Of a DNA stretch of 64,000 nucleotides, positions 31,303-40,831 are shown piece after piece (the stretch's first letter is position 1; each line of letters starts with the position of its first letter). Origin of the DNA: Euclidia mi (Eukaryota > Arthropoda > Insecta > Lepidoptera > Erebidae); NCBI GenBank assembly GCA_944739405.2, contig OX123192.2:52752486-52816485 (forward strand), given 5' to 3'. The notes under the pieces are model-generated. The model worked only from the letters and a program-made list of their open reading frames with translations, did no database searches and was not told the DNA's origin. A program made the translations under genes and the position numbers.

Positions 31303-31822
31303 AAGGGTCCACTGCAATAATGATGAATGTCCTTTGTTTATTGTTCCGAGATAATACGGTTTCAAGTTTATAAACGGTTAAAAAAAACTCAGAGTTAGAG
31401 ATAAGAAAATATTTTTTTATTTCAGTTAAAGGGCATAATATGTCTTATAACTGAAATTATATTATAATATTCATTCTTTGGCAAATAATCATTCAAAGGT
31501 AACTTAAACTAATTAAAAATTAAATAATCTGATGTAAGTTATAAAAATTAAGAACAATAACGATCATTGTCCACACTATGCTCACAGTCAATAATGATAG
31601 ATGTCCTGGACATTGATCATTGTAGCCGTGAACGCCTGTGACTTTCAGCGTTCTAGCCATGTAGCCAAATATTAAAAACTAAATTTTCTCGGGACTCTAA
31701 GCGATATTGCTGAGTTTGTAAACGAGATTATTAATTGCATATATTAAGTGACCGAATGCCGTTCGAACTTAGAGTTTGAATTTTTTTGGACATTCATCAT
31801 TATTGCAGTGGACCCTTCATTT
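31298..31822. mobile_element. MITE with 31-bp perfect inverted terminal repeats
   Basis: GAAGGGTCCACTGCAATAAT and the next 11 bases at 31302-31332 are exactly inverted at 31788-31818. ATTT flanks both sides (31298-31301, 31819-31822). Internal words GTCCACACTATGC and GTCCTGGACATTGATCATTG (31570-31630) echo the termini in both orientations. It is 517 bp and non-coding. Confidence 0.85.
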
Positions 31823-32389
31823 GTTTACGCCAACCGTTATTTACCGCATGTTATAAAATTGCACCTCACTAATTTAGTTCAATCATCCATCCTTTATCCA
31901 ATGTCACAACCCTAATCATTCATTCACTTCCTGTGAAAATCATTTTCAAATCCCGCGTCAGTTGGTCTACGAATCGCAGGCAACTCACGCAACTTATATT
32001 TTTGGAGGCGTGTACGCAAGATTTGTTCTCCAAGCACCGCATCTCTTGCCTACGCAAGGCAATTCGTATCTGCGGTCATCAAGCAGGTGTGAACGTCGGA
32101 GTTATTTTCATATTGAAAGACAATCTTCCGCAAGACATTTTCAAGTGTTTGCGTGCAGGCCTGCTCAAAGACAATGTTTACACGTGCACTTACAATGATT
32201 TCAGCGAAGAAAAGCCTGCAGCTCCACAGACAAGGTAGATCTATAGACCACCTGTTCACATACCCAGTTTCCTTCTTACACCTCTTACGCTTATATACAT
32301 TTCTATACAACCCGCAAACCCCTCCATAATTTTATCATTCCAAAATGCAGTCCATTTATTCTTGTTTGTTTTGTTTTTCGTGTGAGTGT
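31823..32389. other. Spacer
   Basis: A 101-codon open frame (31933-32238) exists, but no family or motif is recognised. Otherwise nothing. Confidence 0.35.
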
Positions 32390-32625
32390 GTGGCCCACTC
32401 TAGTGTCGGAGTTTTCAGACCGCCCAAAGGCCTCCGACACGGCCTAACGACACTTATCCAATGACAAGAGCCGGGACCGACAGCTTTACGTGCCCTCCGA
32501 AGCACGGTAGCGCTCAGATGAAAATGCCACACACGGTCACCCATCCAAGTGGCAACCTGTGCAAGCGTTGCTTAACTTTGCCGATCTGTTACGAACGGCA
32601 AGCCAAGTCTCGCTATGAGCGCTGA
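32390..32625 (-). mobile_element. 5S rRNA-derived SINE-like repeat
   Basis: On the minus strand 32587-32534 reads as the 5S rRNA gene interior: AGATCGGCAAAGTTAAGCAA (A-box region) and later CTTGGATGGGTGACCG (C-box region), at roughly the 5S spacing. It is followed by CGTGCTTCGGAGGGCACG and GTCGGTCCCGGCTCTTGTCA as a non-5S body. This is too short and altered to be a working 5S gene. It matches the plan of SINE3-type elements, which use a 5S promoter. Confidence 0.65.
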
Positions 32626-33369
32626 AATTTATTCTTCATTTACCTTTTATTTTACATGTGGGTATATAGTTGAATACGCAGTTTTGCTATTTTTCCCCAT
32701 ACCACCCATACATAATTTTTTGGTCACTTCGAGACGGATTAGAAATCTGTTTTCTAATCTATTAATCTCATTTAATTGCATTCATACATCCATAATTTCA
32801 TAGATTAAACTAGCGTCATTATCTGCCATCTTGAATTATTTCGTCTCAACTTGTTGAAAATCTTTTCATATCGATTCGCTCACTTGTCAATCAAGTTGAC
32901 GTTTACGTCACATAGATTTCGCTACATGTATAATTTTAAGAAAACAAATCTTTATATTAACATTTTGGACAGATATCTTCGTTTTTTTCTCGTCTTACTG
33001 TGCCTTATTTCAAAAAATATTAAAAGATTGATGTTTTAACATACAAATTGATTCGTTTTGGAACGTTTTTTACGTTACAAAAATACGTTTCAAATTACAT
33101 AAAAGTCAACTTTGCTTGACATTAAATGTCAAACAACGTTGTGACAAATGTCAAATTTATTGTGTTTTGTGTTTATTATTATAATTGAAATGTAATTACT
33201 TATCAAAGTTTGATATCAGTTAAATAACAACAAATACACTTATTTGTTCAAACATCTAAACCAATTTTATAACCTGCTATTGTGAAAGTTCAATTCTAAT
33301 TATTAACAAGTTTATTTGCTTGGTAAGTCGTATCAGTGAACCATTTATTAAGTCACTTAAGCGTTAATC
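32626..33369. other. AT-rich region that may include a decayed BEL LTR
   Basis: Precedes BEL/Pao gag. A TGTTGAAAATC start near 32850 is a possible LTR start, but there is no partner LTR to test it. Confidence 0.3.
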
Positions 33370-35010
33370 ATGTCTTCCAAGTCTTCCATTAAAATAAGAA
33401 CATTACAAGCTAATAATAGTTCAATATTTTCTCGCATTCAAGTTATCTTCGATAAATGTACAAAGTTCCAGACTCAGAAACTCGCTCAACAGAGAACTTC
33501 ATTGCAAATACCGAAAGCATTGAAACTATTAGATTAACAACTTAGATTCTTTGAATGAATTACAGTGTGAAGAAAATGACAAATATGTTTCAAACTATGA
33601 GTCACTAAGTGCATTCGAAGATATTTTTTTTCCAAAATCATCAGAACCCGTTCTTGTATTCTTCCAGCAAAAATACAGCTACTTCTTCCAAGGATTCTAC
33701 ATCCACTAAATCACCATTTAAATTACCACCAATTAATCTTAAATCCTATGATGGCAAAATTGAAAACTGGCCGGTATTCTATCAATCATTTTAAACTAAC
33801 ATTCATTCAAATCAATTGTTAATTAATGATCAAAGGGTTCAGTATTTAGTAGGCAGCTTAACTGGAACAGCTTTAAAATTATTATCTGGTGTCATACCTT
33901 CAGGTAAACACTACATTAGCTTATGGGAGTACTTAGTTAAAATACCAAGACAAAAGGGCTTTAGGCAGCCATTACATTTCAACAATTCTTCACATTAAAT
34001 CTACAGTAAATAGCCCTCGTTCACATTATTCATTAATAGAAACTTTTGATTCTGCAATTTCAGCTTTAAATGCATTACAATAAGGGGATGCAAAAGATTT
34101 CTTTTTGGTAAACATAGCCCTTAAAAGGCTTGACCCTAACAATGTACAAGCCTTTATAAATCATGTTAGATTTAAGGAGATTCCTTCATATAAGGACTTG
34201 GCAGAGTTTATTAGAAGTCAAGTAAAAATCCTAGAACGCACTTCAACTGCTCCAGTACAGCGCAACCAAATTTCTAACAACAACTAAATTTCTAATAACA
34301 AGTTTCAATCTAAAGCTTTCATTACAAATACTGAAAGCGCTTCAAATAAGCAGTATTGCCAATTGTGCAATGATTCCAAGCATTTCCAACTATTCAGATT
34401 TTCCATGTTTCATTCACTGACTCCAAAAGCCCGCTTTGAGTTTATCAAATCCAAACGGGGTTGCATAAATTGTCTTTCTTTACAACACAGTTTAACCCAA
34501 TGTTTATAATCGAAAAAAAGCAAGTATTGTGATAAGAATCACAATACAATACTTCACTTAAATAATAAAAATGTCTCAAACACATAACCGCATAATAAGG
34601 GTGTGTCTAATACACAACCCCAAAGAGATAATTCTCCCAAACCCACACTATCGACTTCTGTGTGTGCTTCTCAAACAGGCAATACAGAGCCAAACATGTC
34701 ATTTTGTGCTCATTCTCATAACAGTTATCAAATAACAATATCATCTGATAACAGTTATCAAAATAATAAATATTCTCTTAATGCTACAATTTTATTGTCT
34801 ACCGTACAAGTCAATATTACACATAACAATATCAAAAACATAACAATCAGATGCTTAAATGATAATGCCTCTCAAAATCATTTAATAACATTGTCTTGTT
34901 GTAAGCGATTAAACTTAAAACTCATTCCTCTTTCCAATTCTTTCATAAAAGGTGTTGGCGCTGCATCACAATCAGTTTTGGGATATGTCAAAGTCAAAAA
35001 GTCATAATCA
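33370..35010 (+). pseudogene. BEL/Pao retrotransposon gag and protease start (broken)
   Basis: The N-terminal part (33370-33530) is followed by the BEL capsid region: INLKSYDGKIENWPVFYQSF, YLVGSLTGTALKLL, LKRLDPNNVQAFINH. Then come nucleocapsid-like Cys/His clusters (YCQLCND..H, GCINCLSLQH, CDKNHNTILH) near 34350-34560. Last is the beginning of the aspartic protease (LLSTVQVNI, then RCLNDNASQ at the active site, where LLDSASQ would be usual). Stops and shifts are frequent, for example near 33530, 33792, 33997, 34285 and 34508. The sequence ends abruptly near 35010, so RT, RNase H, integrase and 3' LTR are missing. Confidence 0.8.
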
Positions 35011-35029
35011 TATAATATAAATGCATTGG

Positions 35030-35425
35030 TCATCGGTTGATGAATATGGTTACATTACCAATAATTTGCCTTCTGAATATGTCAATACCAATTGCAACAA
35101 ACAACACTCGACAGTTGAAACCCATCCTCTCTATTGAAATTATTGAACTTTTTAATTTCAATAGCCTCCCTAACCATTCGAGGTATGTAGTGGCGTTCTG
35201 TCGAAAGCACCTGAGGGTTGTGTAACTCAATCCAGTGGTCGGTACCCGAGTCTTAAAGGTGTTGAGCTATGGCTGACTTATGTGGCTCATTATTTTTGAC
35301 TGCCCTGATGTGTTCCTTTATCAGGCAAGAGATGGTCTGTTTCGTTTGTCCTATATAGGAACTCCCACAGCTGCAGTCAACTTTGTAAAAAAATATCGGT
35401 TACTCCAAACAAAGGTACGTGGTAT
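35030..35425 (-). pseudogene. Penelope-like element remnant: GIY-YIG endonuclease
   Basis: The minus strand reads YKVDCSCGSSYIGQTKQTIS, the core of the GIY-YIG nuclease of Penelope-like retroelements, then KEHIRAVKNNEPHKSAIAQH. After a stop it gives DHWIELHNPQVLSTERHYIP and REAIEIKKFNNFNREDG, the usual Penelope C-terminus. The RT part is absent. It directly follows the BEL fragment in opposite orientation. Confidence 0.75.
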
Positions 35426-35524
35426 ATATCCCGAAAGACAATTTAAATCAAGTTTAAATGACCACGAAAGTTTAAATTCCTATATTGTTCCCTATGTGCT
35501 ATAAAACGTTGCTTTATGCCAAAA

Positions 35525-36088
35525 CTCAAGATCCTAGATCGCCTCCCCCCCTTGGGATCTCCACCTTGTCGTGGTGGGGGTGGGGGGAGCTCAGTAACCG
35601 TGGTTTGTACACCGACGGTGAAACTACTAAGTGGGCTTGGGTGAGGCCTGCGTAGGATGCATCCCAAGGTGCGGGTGCGGGGGACAGTTCTGTCTGTCCC
35701 TTCGCAGTCGGGCGCGGTCACGGGAGAAGATAGTGTCGGTGTTGCGTTGCCGCGCGCCCTATCTCCCGCGACCAAATTGCCGGCCATTTGATGCATTGCG
35801 GTGGGGCCACAGAGGAAGAAGAGATGTGGTGTTGTCAGGTTGCCGTCCTCTCTATCCTCTGCGGCCGTTTTACTGCCTGCGGACGGCGAGCGCTGGGGCT
35901 GCTCCCCGTCTGCCAAAAGGTGGCGTTGTGCTCGCGCCACCTCCCAAGTAGCATAACGAGGCGGGCCTGCCAACACCAACGGCGGGCCAGTCCCGGGCGG
36001 AGTCACGGAAAAGTATGCTATCCGCGAATCGCGTGACCTCGCCATTACACGGGACCCGTAGGGACACCGCGGTGGTTTTAGTGGGTAT
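35525..36088 (+). repeat. GC-rich dispersed repeat, possibly a LINE 5' region
   Basis: It is sharply GC-rich against AT-rich flanks. It starts GGGATCTCCACCTTGTCGTG, then GGAGCTCAGTAACCGTGG, and ends GGGACCCGTAGGGACACCGC, then GGTGGTTTTAGTGGGTA. From memory such sequence is the 5' untranslated region of R1-clade-like LINEs in moths; no coding part is attached here. The 200-codon minus open frame and others are GC-rich by-products without motifs. Confidence 0.5.
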
Positions 36089-36118
36089 AATAATAATAAT
36101 AATAATAATATTTATTTA
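36089..36118. repeat. (TAA)n microsatellite at LINE tail
   Basis: A TAATAATAATAA run directly joined to the A/T-rich LINE tail; typical of tail slippage. Confidence 0.85.
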
Positions 36119-36231
36119 TTTCAGGTAATAGAACCCATACAGATATATACCTTACAGACTAACATACATACTATTACAATACAATTTCTAATAATAATAT
36201 AATGACATTAATGACACATGTCTGGTGTAGT

Positions 36232-37467
36232 TTACATCTGCATCGGCGTGTTTCGCTGTGTGTTGTTGCGTAATCTTCCATAAAAACGCCGATAGACAAC
36301 ACCTTTCGGCCAAAACTCTTCCTTGAGGAACGTCTGGAGATGATTAGTCGGCACCCGCACCACGTACGACTTAAAGTTCGTGTTATGGAGCGACTCCAAT
36401 CTCTCGACTCTCAAGGTCCAGTTGGTCTTCTTGCGCAAATACTCCACGACCTCCTCTTCCTTTGTGGAGTGATGCAACCGGGACACGTACAACTGTGTGG
36501 TTGGTATTGCAGGACGTAGCAGCAAGTTAGGTCCTGCTAGTCCGGTACCACAAAGGTTACGGCAAGATGGCTTCTTCTTCTTGTTCTTCTTTTTCTCCAC
36601 CTTGATGAAGCCGTCCTTGTCGCACATTGTCTTATCTGGGACTGCCCGTTCCGCTTCCTTGTTACAGGGGGGTTCACAAACTTTCTGTTTACCCCCTTTT
36701 TTATGCTGCCGATTTGCTGGCGTTTTGCTTTCGGCGGTAACAGCTGCATAGTCGCGCTTAGGGCTTGTTGCACCTAAATGCGACAAAACCTTGACCGGTG
36801 TCGACGACCCGAGGTCATCCACAGCACACGATACACCGCTTGCATTACTCGCGGCGATAGGTGGCGCAAGTAAATTCGCTGACTCAAAACTGCAGACAGA
36901 CGCATTTTGAGCCCCGCGTCGTGTGTTGACGTTTGACGCATGCGGTGACCTACTTGCAGACATAGTGTTTCGTAATAACACTAACTCTTCACGTAGTTCA
37001 GTTATGGTGTTATCCGATTTCTCCAACTTACATTGTACTTCGGCCAGGCTGGATTTCAGGGATGTTATGTCTTTCAACAGCCTGGTTACATCGACGTGGT
37101 TGAAAGTGACGGGCGGCAGCTTATGAAGATCTTTCGCCACGAAAGCAGGAACGTCGTCCGGATCAGTCACCTTTAATAAAGTGATGATGTCCTGGACGCT
37201 CTTCTCCGTGCCATCCCTTCGCCGAGACGGCATCTGGTCCAACTTGTTCAGCGTCTGATATAGCAGCTTCTTACCAGTACTAATATCTTCTTCTTTAAAG
37301 TTGGACTTGCAGATCTGCAGAATGCTGACCTCATGGTATGCCCCGAACGCCTGGGGAGAGCCTCCACACACCTCCTCCGCCAGTCCCAAGCCCGGCCGAT
37401 CACACTCTGGCCAGGTTGGCGTCGAGTTGAGATGGTTCATAAGGAGAGTTACCACCGTAGTCAACAA
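36232..37467 (-). CDS. LINE ORF1-type protein, intact, no partner ORF2
   Basis: 411 residues; the true start may be the internal MNHL at residue 11. Residues 40-135 form a helical N-terminal module (GAYHEVSILQICKSNFKEED, KVTDPDDVPAFVAKDLHKLP). Residues 140-175 are a heptad-rich probable coiled coil (LKSSLAEVQCKLEKSDNTIT). A Ser/Ala-rich linker and a Lys-rich basic stretch (KKKNKKKK) follow. Residues about 325-405 look like an RRM-type fold (TTQLYVSRLHHSTKEEEVVE, WPKGVVYRRFYGRLR). This layout fits the nucleic-acid-binding ORF1p of Jockey/CR1-type LINEs, but the sequence differs from the K-family ORF1 in this window. The absence of stops over 411 codons is notable. Confidence 0.7.
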   Translation of the reverse strand: MLTTVVTLLMNHLNSTPTWPECDRPGLGLAEEVCGGSPQAFGAYHEVSILQICKSNFKEEDISTGKKLLYQTLNKLDQMPSRRRDGTEKSVQDIITLLKVTDPDDVPAFVAKDLHKLPPVTFNHVDVTRLLKDITSLKSSLAEVQCKLEKSDNTITELREELVLLRNTMSASRSPHASNVNTRRGAQNASVCSFESANLLAPPIAASNASGVSCAVDDLGSSTPVKVLSHLGATSPKRDYAAVTAESKTPANRQHKKGGKQKVCEPPCNKEAERAVPDKTMCDKDGFIKVEKKKNKKKKPSCRNLCGTGLAGPNLLLRPAIPTTQLYVSRLHHSTKEEEVVEYLRKKTNWTLRVERLESLHNTNFKSYVVRVPTNHLQTFLKEEFWPKGVVYRRFYGRLRNNTQRNTPMQM

Positions 37468-37505
37468 AAAAAAATATTCTAGATCGACTGAACCCAGTAA
37501 ACTTT

Positions 37506-38331
37506 AGTTTTGACTTGAGAACTTGATATGAATTTCAATTTTATACTTACACGGGCTCATGAGAAAGGGGAGTTAAATTATGTATAGATAATCCTAAAGT
37601 TAGTAACTTTAAAATTATCTATACATATAATAAAAAGGTAGGAAAGTCAAAACTGTACATTGCTTTTTTTTTTTAAGGAATACTTGGAGTGTGATCTACA
37701 ATCGATACCGAAGCCAAAAATATAGTTTTTAGAATTTTTGTGTTTGCCTGTCTATCCGGGATAAACTCGCATGGATTTACTTCAAAGACACGAATATTAC
37801 TTAGAAGTCGGGTGAAAATATCGTCCCCGTAGAGCGAAAAATAACTAACTGACATAGCACTACTTTTGAGATACGAGCGTTTAAAGTTTCGAAAAATATG
37901 AAAAAATTGAATTTTCAAAAGTAAAATGAATATTAAAATTCTTTGACTGAGTTTAAATAAAAGTTGCTAATACCTTTGTAATAGGTACTAAAAAAAAAGA
38001 TATTTTATTATAATTAATGAGTAATTTGGTAAATTTCGAGTTAGTTAGTTTTCGCACTGTTAAATATGTTATGAGACTAACTTAAATGCCTTTAATGGAA
38101 TGTTACTTAAATGTGAGTACTAATTGAAGTATCTAAAGTGAGTTCGTGATTTACTAGTAGTTATTATATTTCAAATTATGTGTTTTATTCAAGTTACTTA
38201 ACTAAAAAGAAGAATATGCAATGCTTTATTTGTGGGGAGGGAGTTGTACCAATGATGCAGATGGGGAATTATTCCTTTCTTGCAAAGGCTTATGAGGTCT
38301 TTTTTCTTGGCTTCAGATATTGGAAGACCAT
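37506..38331. repeat. Dispersed-repeat sequence with a hairpin
   Basis: 37577-37625 forms a hairpin: ATGTATAGATAAT pairs exactly with ATTATCTATACAT, and the inner CTAAAGTT/AACTTTA also pair. 37815-37855 carries TATTTTTCGCTCTACGGGGA (minus strand), also present at 48285-48305 and 50827-50847, which shows that a repeat family is shared. No gene; the 81-codon minus frame at 37673 is unsupported. Confidence 0.55.
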
Positions 38332-39295
38332 TTAAATAAGCCTTAGGAACCAGAAATATTTAAGCTTTTTAATAATAGCATTAGCATCCCTAGTAACTTG
38401 TTCTTCACGGTCGTTTACGTCTAGGCCTTGTTTATTTTTGGTCTTAGTACGCACTTGCCTTTCCTCTGACTTCAGGACATCCAACTCAAGGTAGGGGCCT
38501 GCATGTGAATATCGGAATTCTATTATTCCAGGACGTCGTCTTACAAATCTGAGGCACTTAATTTTTAGCCACATTACCCTATTTCCATTCTCGTCTTTGG
38601 TAGTATTTTTAATAATTGCCTCATTTATAGATCTTACGTCAAGCATATCACTATACAATAATTCTTGGACATTATATGGTGGCGCAGATTTCTTATGTCG
38701 TTTGGATCTTGCTCGAGTCATCACTGATTGCCAATCTATCATTGAATAATCCGCTGAATGTCGTTGTTCCTTTTCAATCGCACTGTGCATGGAATCGACT
38801 TCCATATGGGTATGCCCACTTTCTAAATATTTTTGCTCAAAAAGCTCCAAGTTATTATCAGACCGCTGGATCAAGTGAAGCAAGAATACTGTTATGAATT
38901 GGTTACGGTTTTGCCCCGCACACGTATCACTGTAACTTCTTTAACAGTGTCAGGTATTTGCGTTATCCACTAATTTATAGCTGTTGTTATTTCTACACTA
39001 CCTCTCTTTCAAAGAAAGAAATTTCAAAGAAAAAAAGAATTTTCGAATTCGAATGAGGTAAATGCTCATTCGAATTCGAAAATTCTTTTATAAACAATCA
39101 GAGAACATGGTTCTTTGTTTTCAGACTTAAGCTTTTCTTTATATAACTGATACATTTTATCTATAGATAATTTGCAGTCTAAGTATTGTCTTTTGGACTT
39201 CTTCCTGCAATAGTGCGACTCTAGTCGCGGAAAGCTGTTGATGTGATCCACTATTTGGCGTTCTGCGTCCGGATTTGTTTTATTAATAGGCGTTT
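38332..39295 (-). pseudogene. Transposase-like protein remnant (SDxCxGQNRN / GHTxMExDS family)
   Basis: The minus-strand upstream part (39295-39066) reads NPDAERQIVDHINSFPRLES, then HYCRKKSKRQYLDCKLSIDK. The downstream part (about 38945-38332) reads YSDTCAGQNRNQFITVFLLH, then EQKYLESGHTHMEVDSMHSA, and ends in a basic tail. These are two conserved blocks of a widespread arthropod protein family that looks like a DDE/RNase-H-fold transposase derivative (I believe DUF7869-type). The middle block between IFEFE and YSDTC is missing and is replaced by a perfect fold-back at 39033-39089 plus unrelated bases. The Asp in SDTC and the Asp/His in the GHT..MEVDSMH block are possible metal ligands. Inactive as read. 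Confidence 0.6.
39033..39089. repeat. Perfect 25-bp fold-back palindrome
   Basis: The arms 39033-39057 and 39065-39089 are exact inverted copies (core TTTTCGAATTCGAATGAG) around the loop GTAAATG. The right arm is the last coding segment of the transposase-like fragment; the left arm is its inverted copy at the break. Confidence 0.9.
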
Positions 39296-39489
39296 AATTG
39301 CCACGTTTATCTTGCCCGATATAGTTACCAACTTGGTCTCGATGCTTCAACGCCTCATTTATTGGCCCGTTAGAGATGCTCAAGGTCTTAATAAAAAAAT
39401 CTTTGCACATTCGATGCTCTGTATTATCTTTTTCAAAGTAATATTCGTAACTAATCGACCTATGTTTGTCCGTGTGGTGACCGATTAAG

Positions 39490-39715
39490 ATTACGAAATG
39501 TCACCACCCCATATCAACCCATGGGTGTCGTAAGAGCCGACAGAGGGAGCACATTATTCAGAGAACAACACTGCAAGAGAAGGAAAACTTGATACAAACC
39601 CTATACCAACCCGTTTGGCCAGCGTGGTATAGTAGGCCAATTCTTCCTTTCAAAGGAGAGGCCTAGTCCAGCAGTGGACTATTAAAGGCTGATATGATGA
39701 TATTATTATTTACCA
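39490..39715 (+). mobile_element. SINE whose 3' tail matches the RTE LINE
   Basis: The 5' part has TCACCACCCCAT and ATGGGTGTCGTAAGAG, also seen in the SINE at 48478-48515. The middle is CCCGTTTGGCCAGCGTGGT. The 3' end is TAGTCCAGCAGTGGACTATT, then GGCTGATATGATGATATT. The RTE LINE (42323-45553, minus) ends GTCCAGCAGTGGACGTCGTT, then GGCTGATATGATGAT. The shared tail indicates mobilisation by the RTE reverse transcriptase. Confidence 0.75.
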
Positions 39716-40108
39716 AAAGCCCCGAGCCCTTCGAGCCGTACGATATACAGCTGTAGCGATATTCAAGAACACAAATTATATCAGTTAAAATAGTGCGTTC
39801 ATGCAGTGCATTCTCATTCCTTTTGTAACAACAGTAAATAGTAGCATAATTTATAGTAAATTAATTTCAATTATACCTATTTAAATCCAAATTTACTATA
39901 AAAGTTTTCATAGTTAAAAAGTAAAATTTTATTTAAATAATTTGTAAATATTCATTATAAGTGATCAAAGTTTGTTTTAACAATAACTAAAGTACAGTTA
40001 CAATCAGGGTTGTGTTAATGACACTTAATTGTAAGTAATTAAATACTTGCCACCTGCCAGTATAACACCTGCACATACAACACACAGCATCCACATCTGT
40101 ATATCACT

Positions 40109-40831
40109 ATGTCTCAGCTGCAAGATATCGAGTCGGCACAGAAAAGCCTGGAAGTGAACTTTGCAAGTAGGATGGCAGCCCTCGAAGCTCAGTTAGCCAG
40201 TGGGAACCCAGCCAAGGACACCGTAGCAAGAGTCGCTGAGGAATTCCGCACTTTCCTGGAGCTTGTCTTCAGTATACTTGGAGTACTACGCCAGCAAATT
40301 AGTGAATGCCACAAGCAACTAGATTCTGTTGAGACACATCGCAGACGTAAATCACTCATTTTCTTAGGCGTGCCAGAAGCCGACAAAGAGAATTGTCCAG
40401 AGTCTATCCTTGACATCATACAAAATAAGCTTGGCCTGAAGGACATCTCTGCCTCACATATAGGAAGGTGCTATAGAATTGGCGCACCGAAAAAGAACAG
40501 CAAGCGGCCAATACTGGTATGGTTTACCGGAGTGGATGTCAGGTCTGCTGTTTGGCGTGCCAAGACCTCCCTAAAGGGTTCCACCACCTCGATAAAAGAG
40601 TTCCTGACCCGGACGCGACAGGCTGTATTCGGGAAGGCCCGGGAGCACTTTGGCATGAGATCTTGCTGGACTCAGGACGGCTACATTGTAGTTAAAGCAC
40701 CAGACGGAAGCCGCCACAAGCTTGTTGCCGAGGATGACCTCTGCGGGCTCATCAAGAAGTTCCCGAAAGCGGCAAGCAGTGGAAGTGGAGCTCCGAACAC
40801 CAGTGTTCCTGAAGTAGTTACAGTAACATAG
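40109..40831 (+). CDS. LINE ORF1 protein (K family, copy B)
   Basis: 240 residues, aligned throughout with copy A ORF1. It has an N-terminal coiled coil (ESAQKSLEVNFASRMAALEA), an RRM-like core (SLIFLGVPEADKENC, GRCYRIGAPKKNSKRPILVW), then FGMRSCWTQDGYIVVKAPDG. The ATG at 40109 follows the leader directly and agrees with the equivalent start in copy A. Intact. The predicted role is binding LINE RNA. Confidence 0.82.
   Translation: MSQLQDIESAQKSLEVNFASRMAALEAQLASGNPAKDTVARVAEEFRTFLELVFSILGVLRQQISECHKQLDSVETHRRRKSLIFLGVPEADKENCPESILDIIQNKLGLKDISASHIGRCYRIGAPKKNSKRPILVWFTGVDVRSAVWRAKTSLKGSTTSIKEFLTRTRQAVFGKAREHFGMRSCWTQDGYIVVKAPDGSRHKLVAEDDLCGLIKKFPKAASSGSGAPNTSVPEVVTVT

Larger units (their letters stand above)
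36089..37505 (-). mobile_element. ORF1-only LINE (half-LINE, HAL1-like)
   Basis: On the minus strand: a 5' leader, one complete LINE ORF1, a short 3' UTR and a tail (AAATAAATAAATATTATTATT, then (TAA)n) at 36089-36125. No ORF2 sequence lies between the ORF1 stop (36232) and the tail. It is therefore either an internal deletion or a non-autonomous lineage that keeps ORF1 alone. Confidence 0.65.

Noticed and set aside
31933..32238. 101-codon ORF between the MITE and the 5S-derived repeat
   Set aside because: No family, motif or paralogue in the window; length is compatible with chance.
32534..32587. Possible 5S rRNA gene
   Set aside because: Only about half of 5S is present, with internal changes, and it is fused to repeat sequence.
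35443..36045. 200-codon minus-strand ORF and several plus-strand ORFs
   Set aside because: Open frames caused by GC-rich repeat sequence; Pro/Arg-rich with no motif and overlapping on both strands.
36497..37507. Plus-strand ORFs opposite the LINE ORF1
   Set aside because: Shadows of the 411-codon minus-strand frame.
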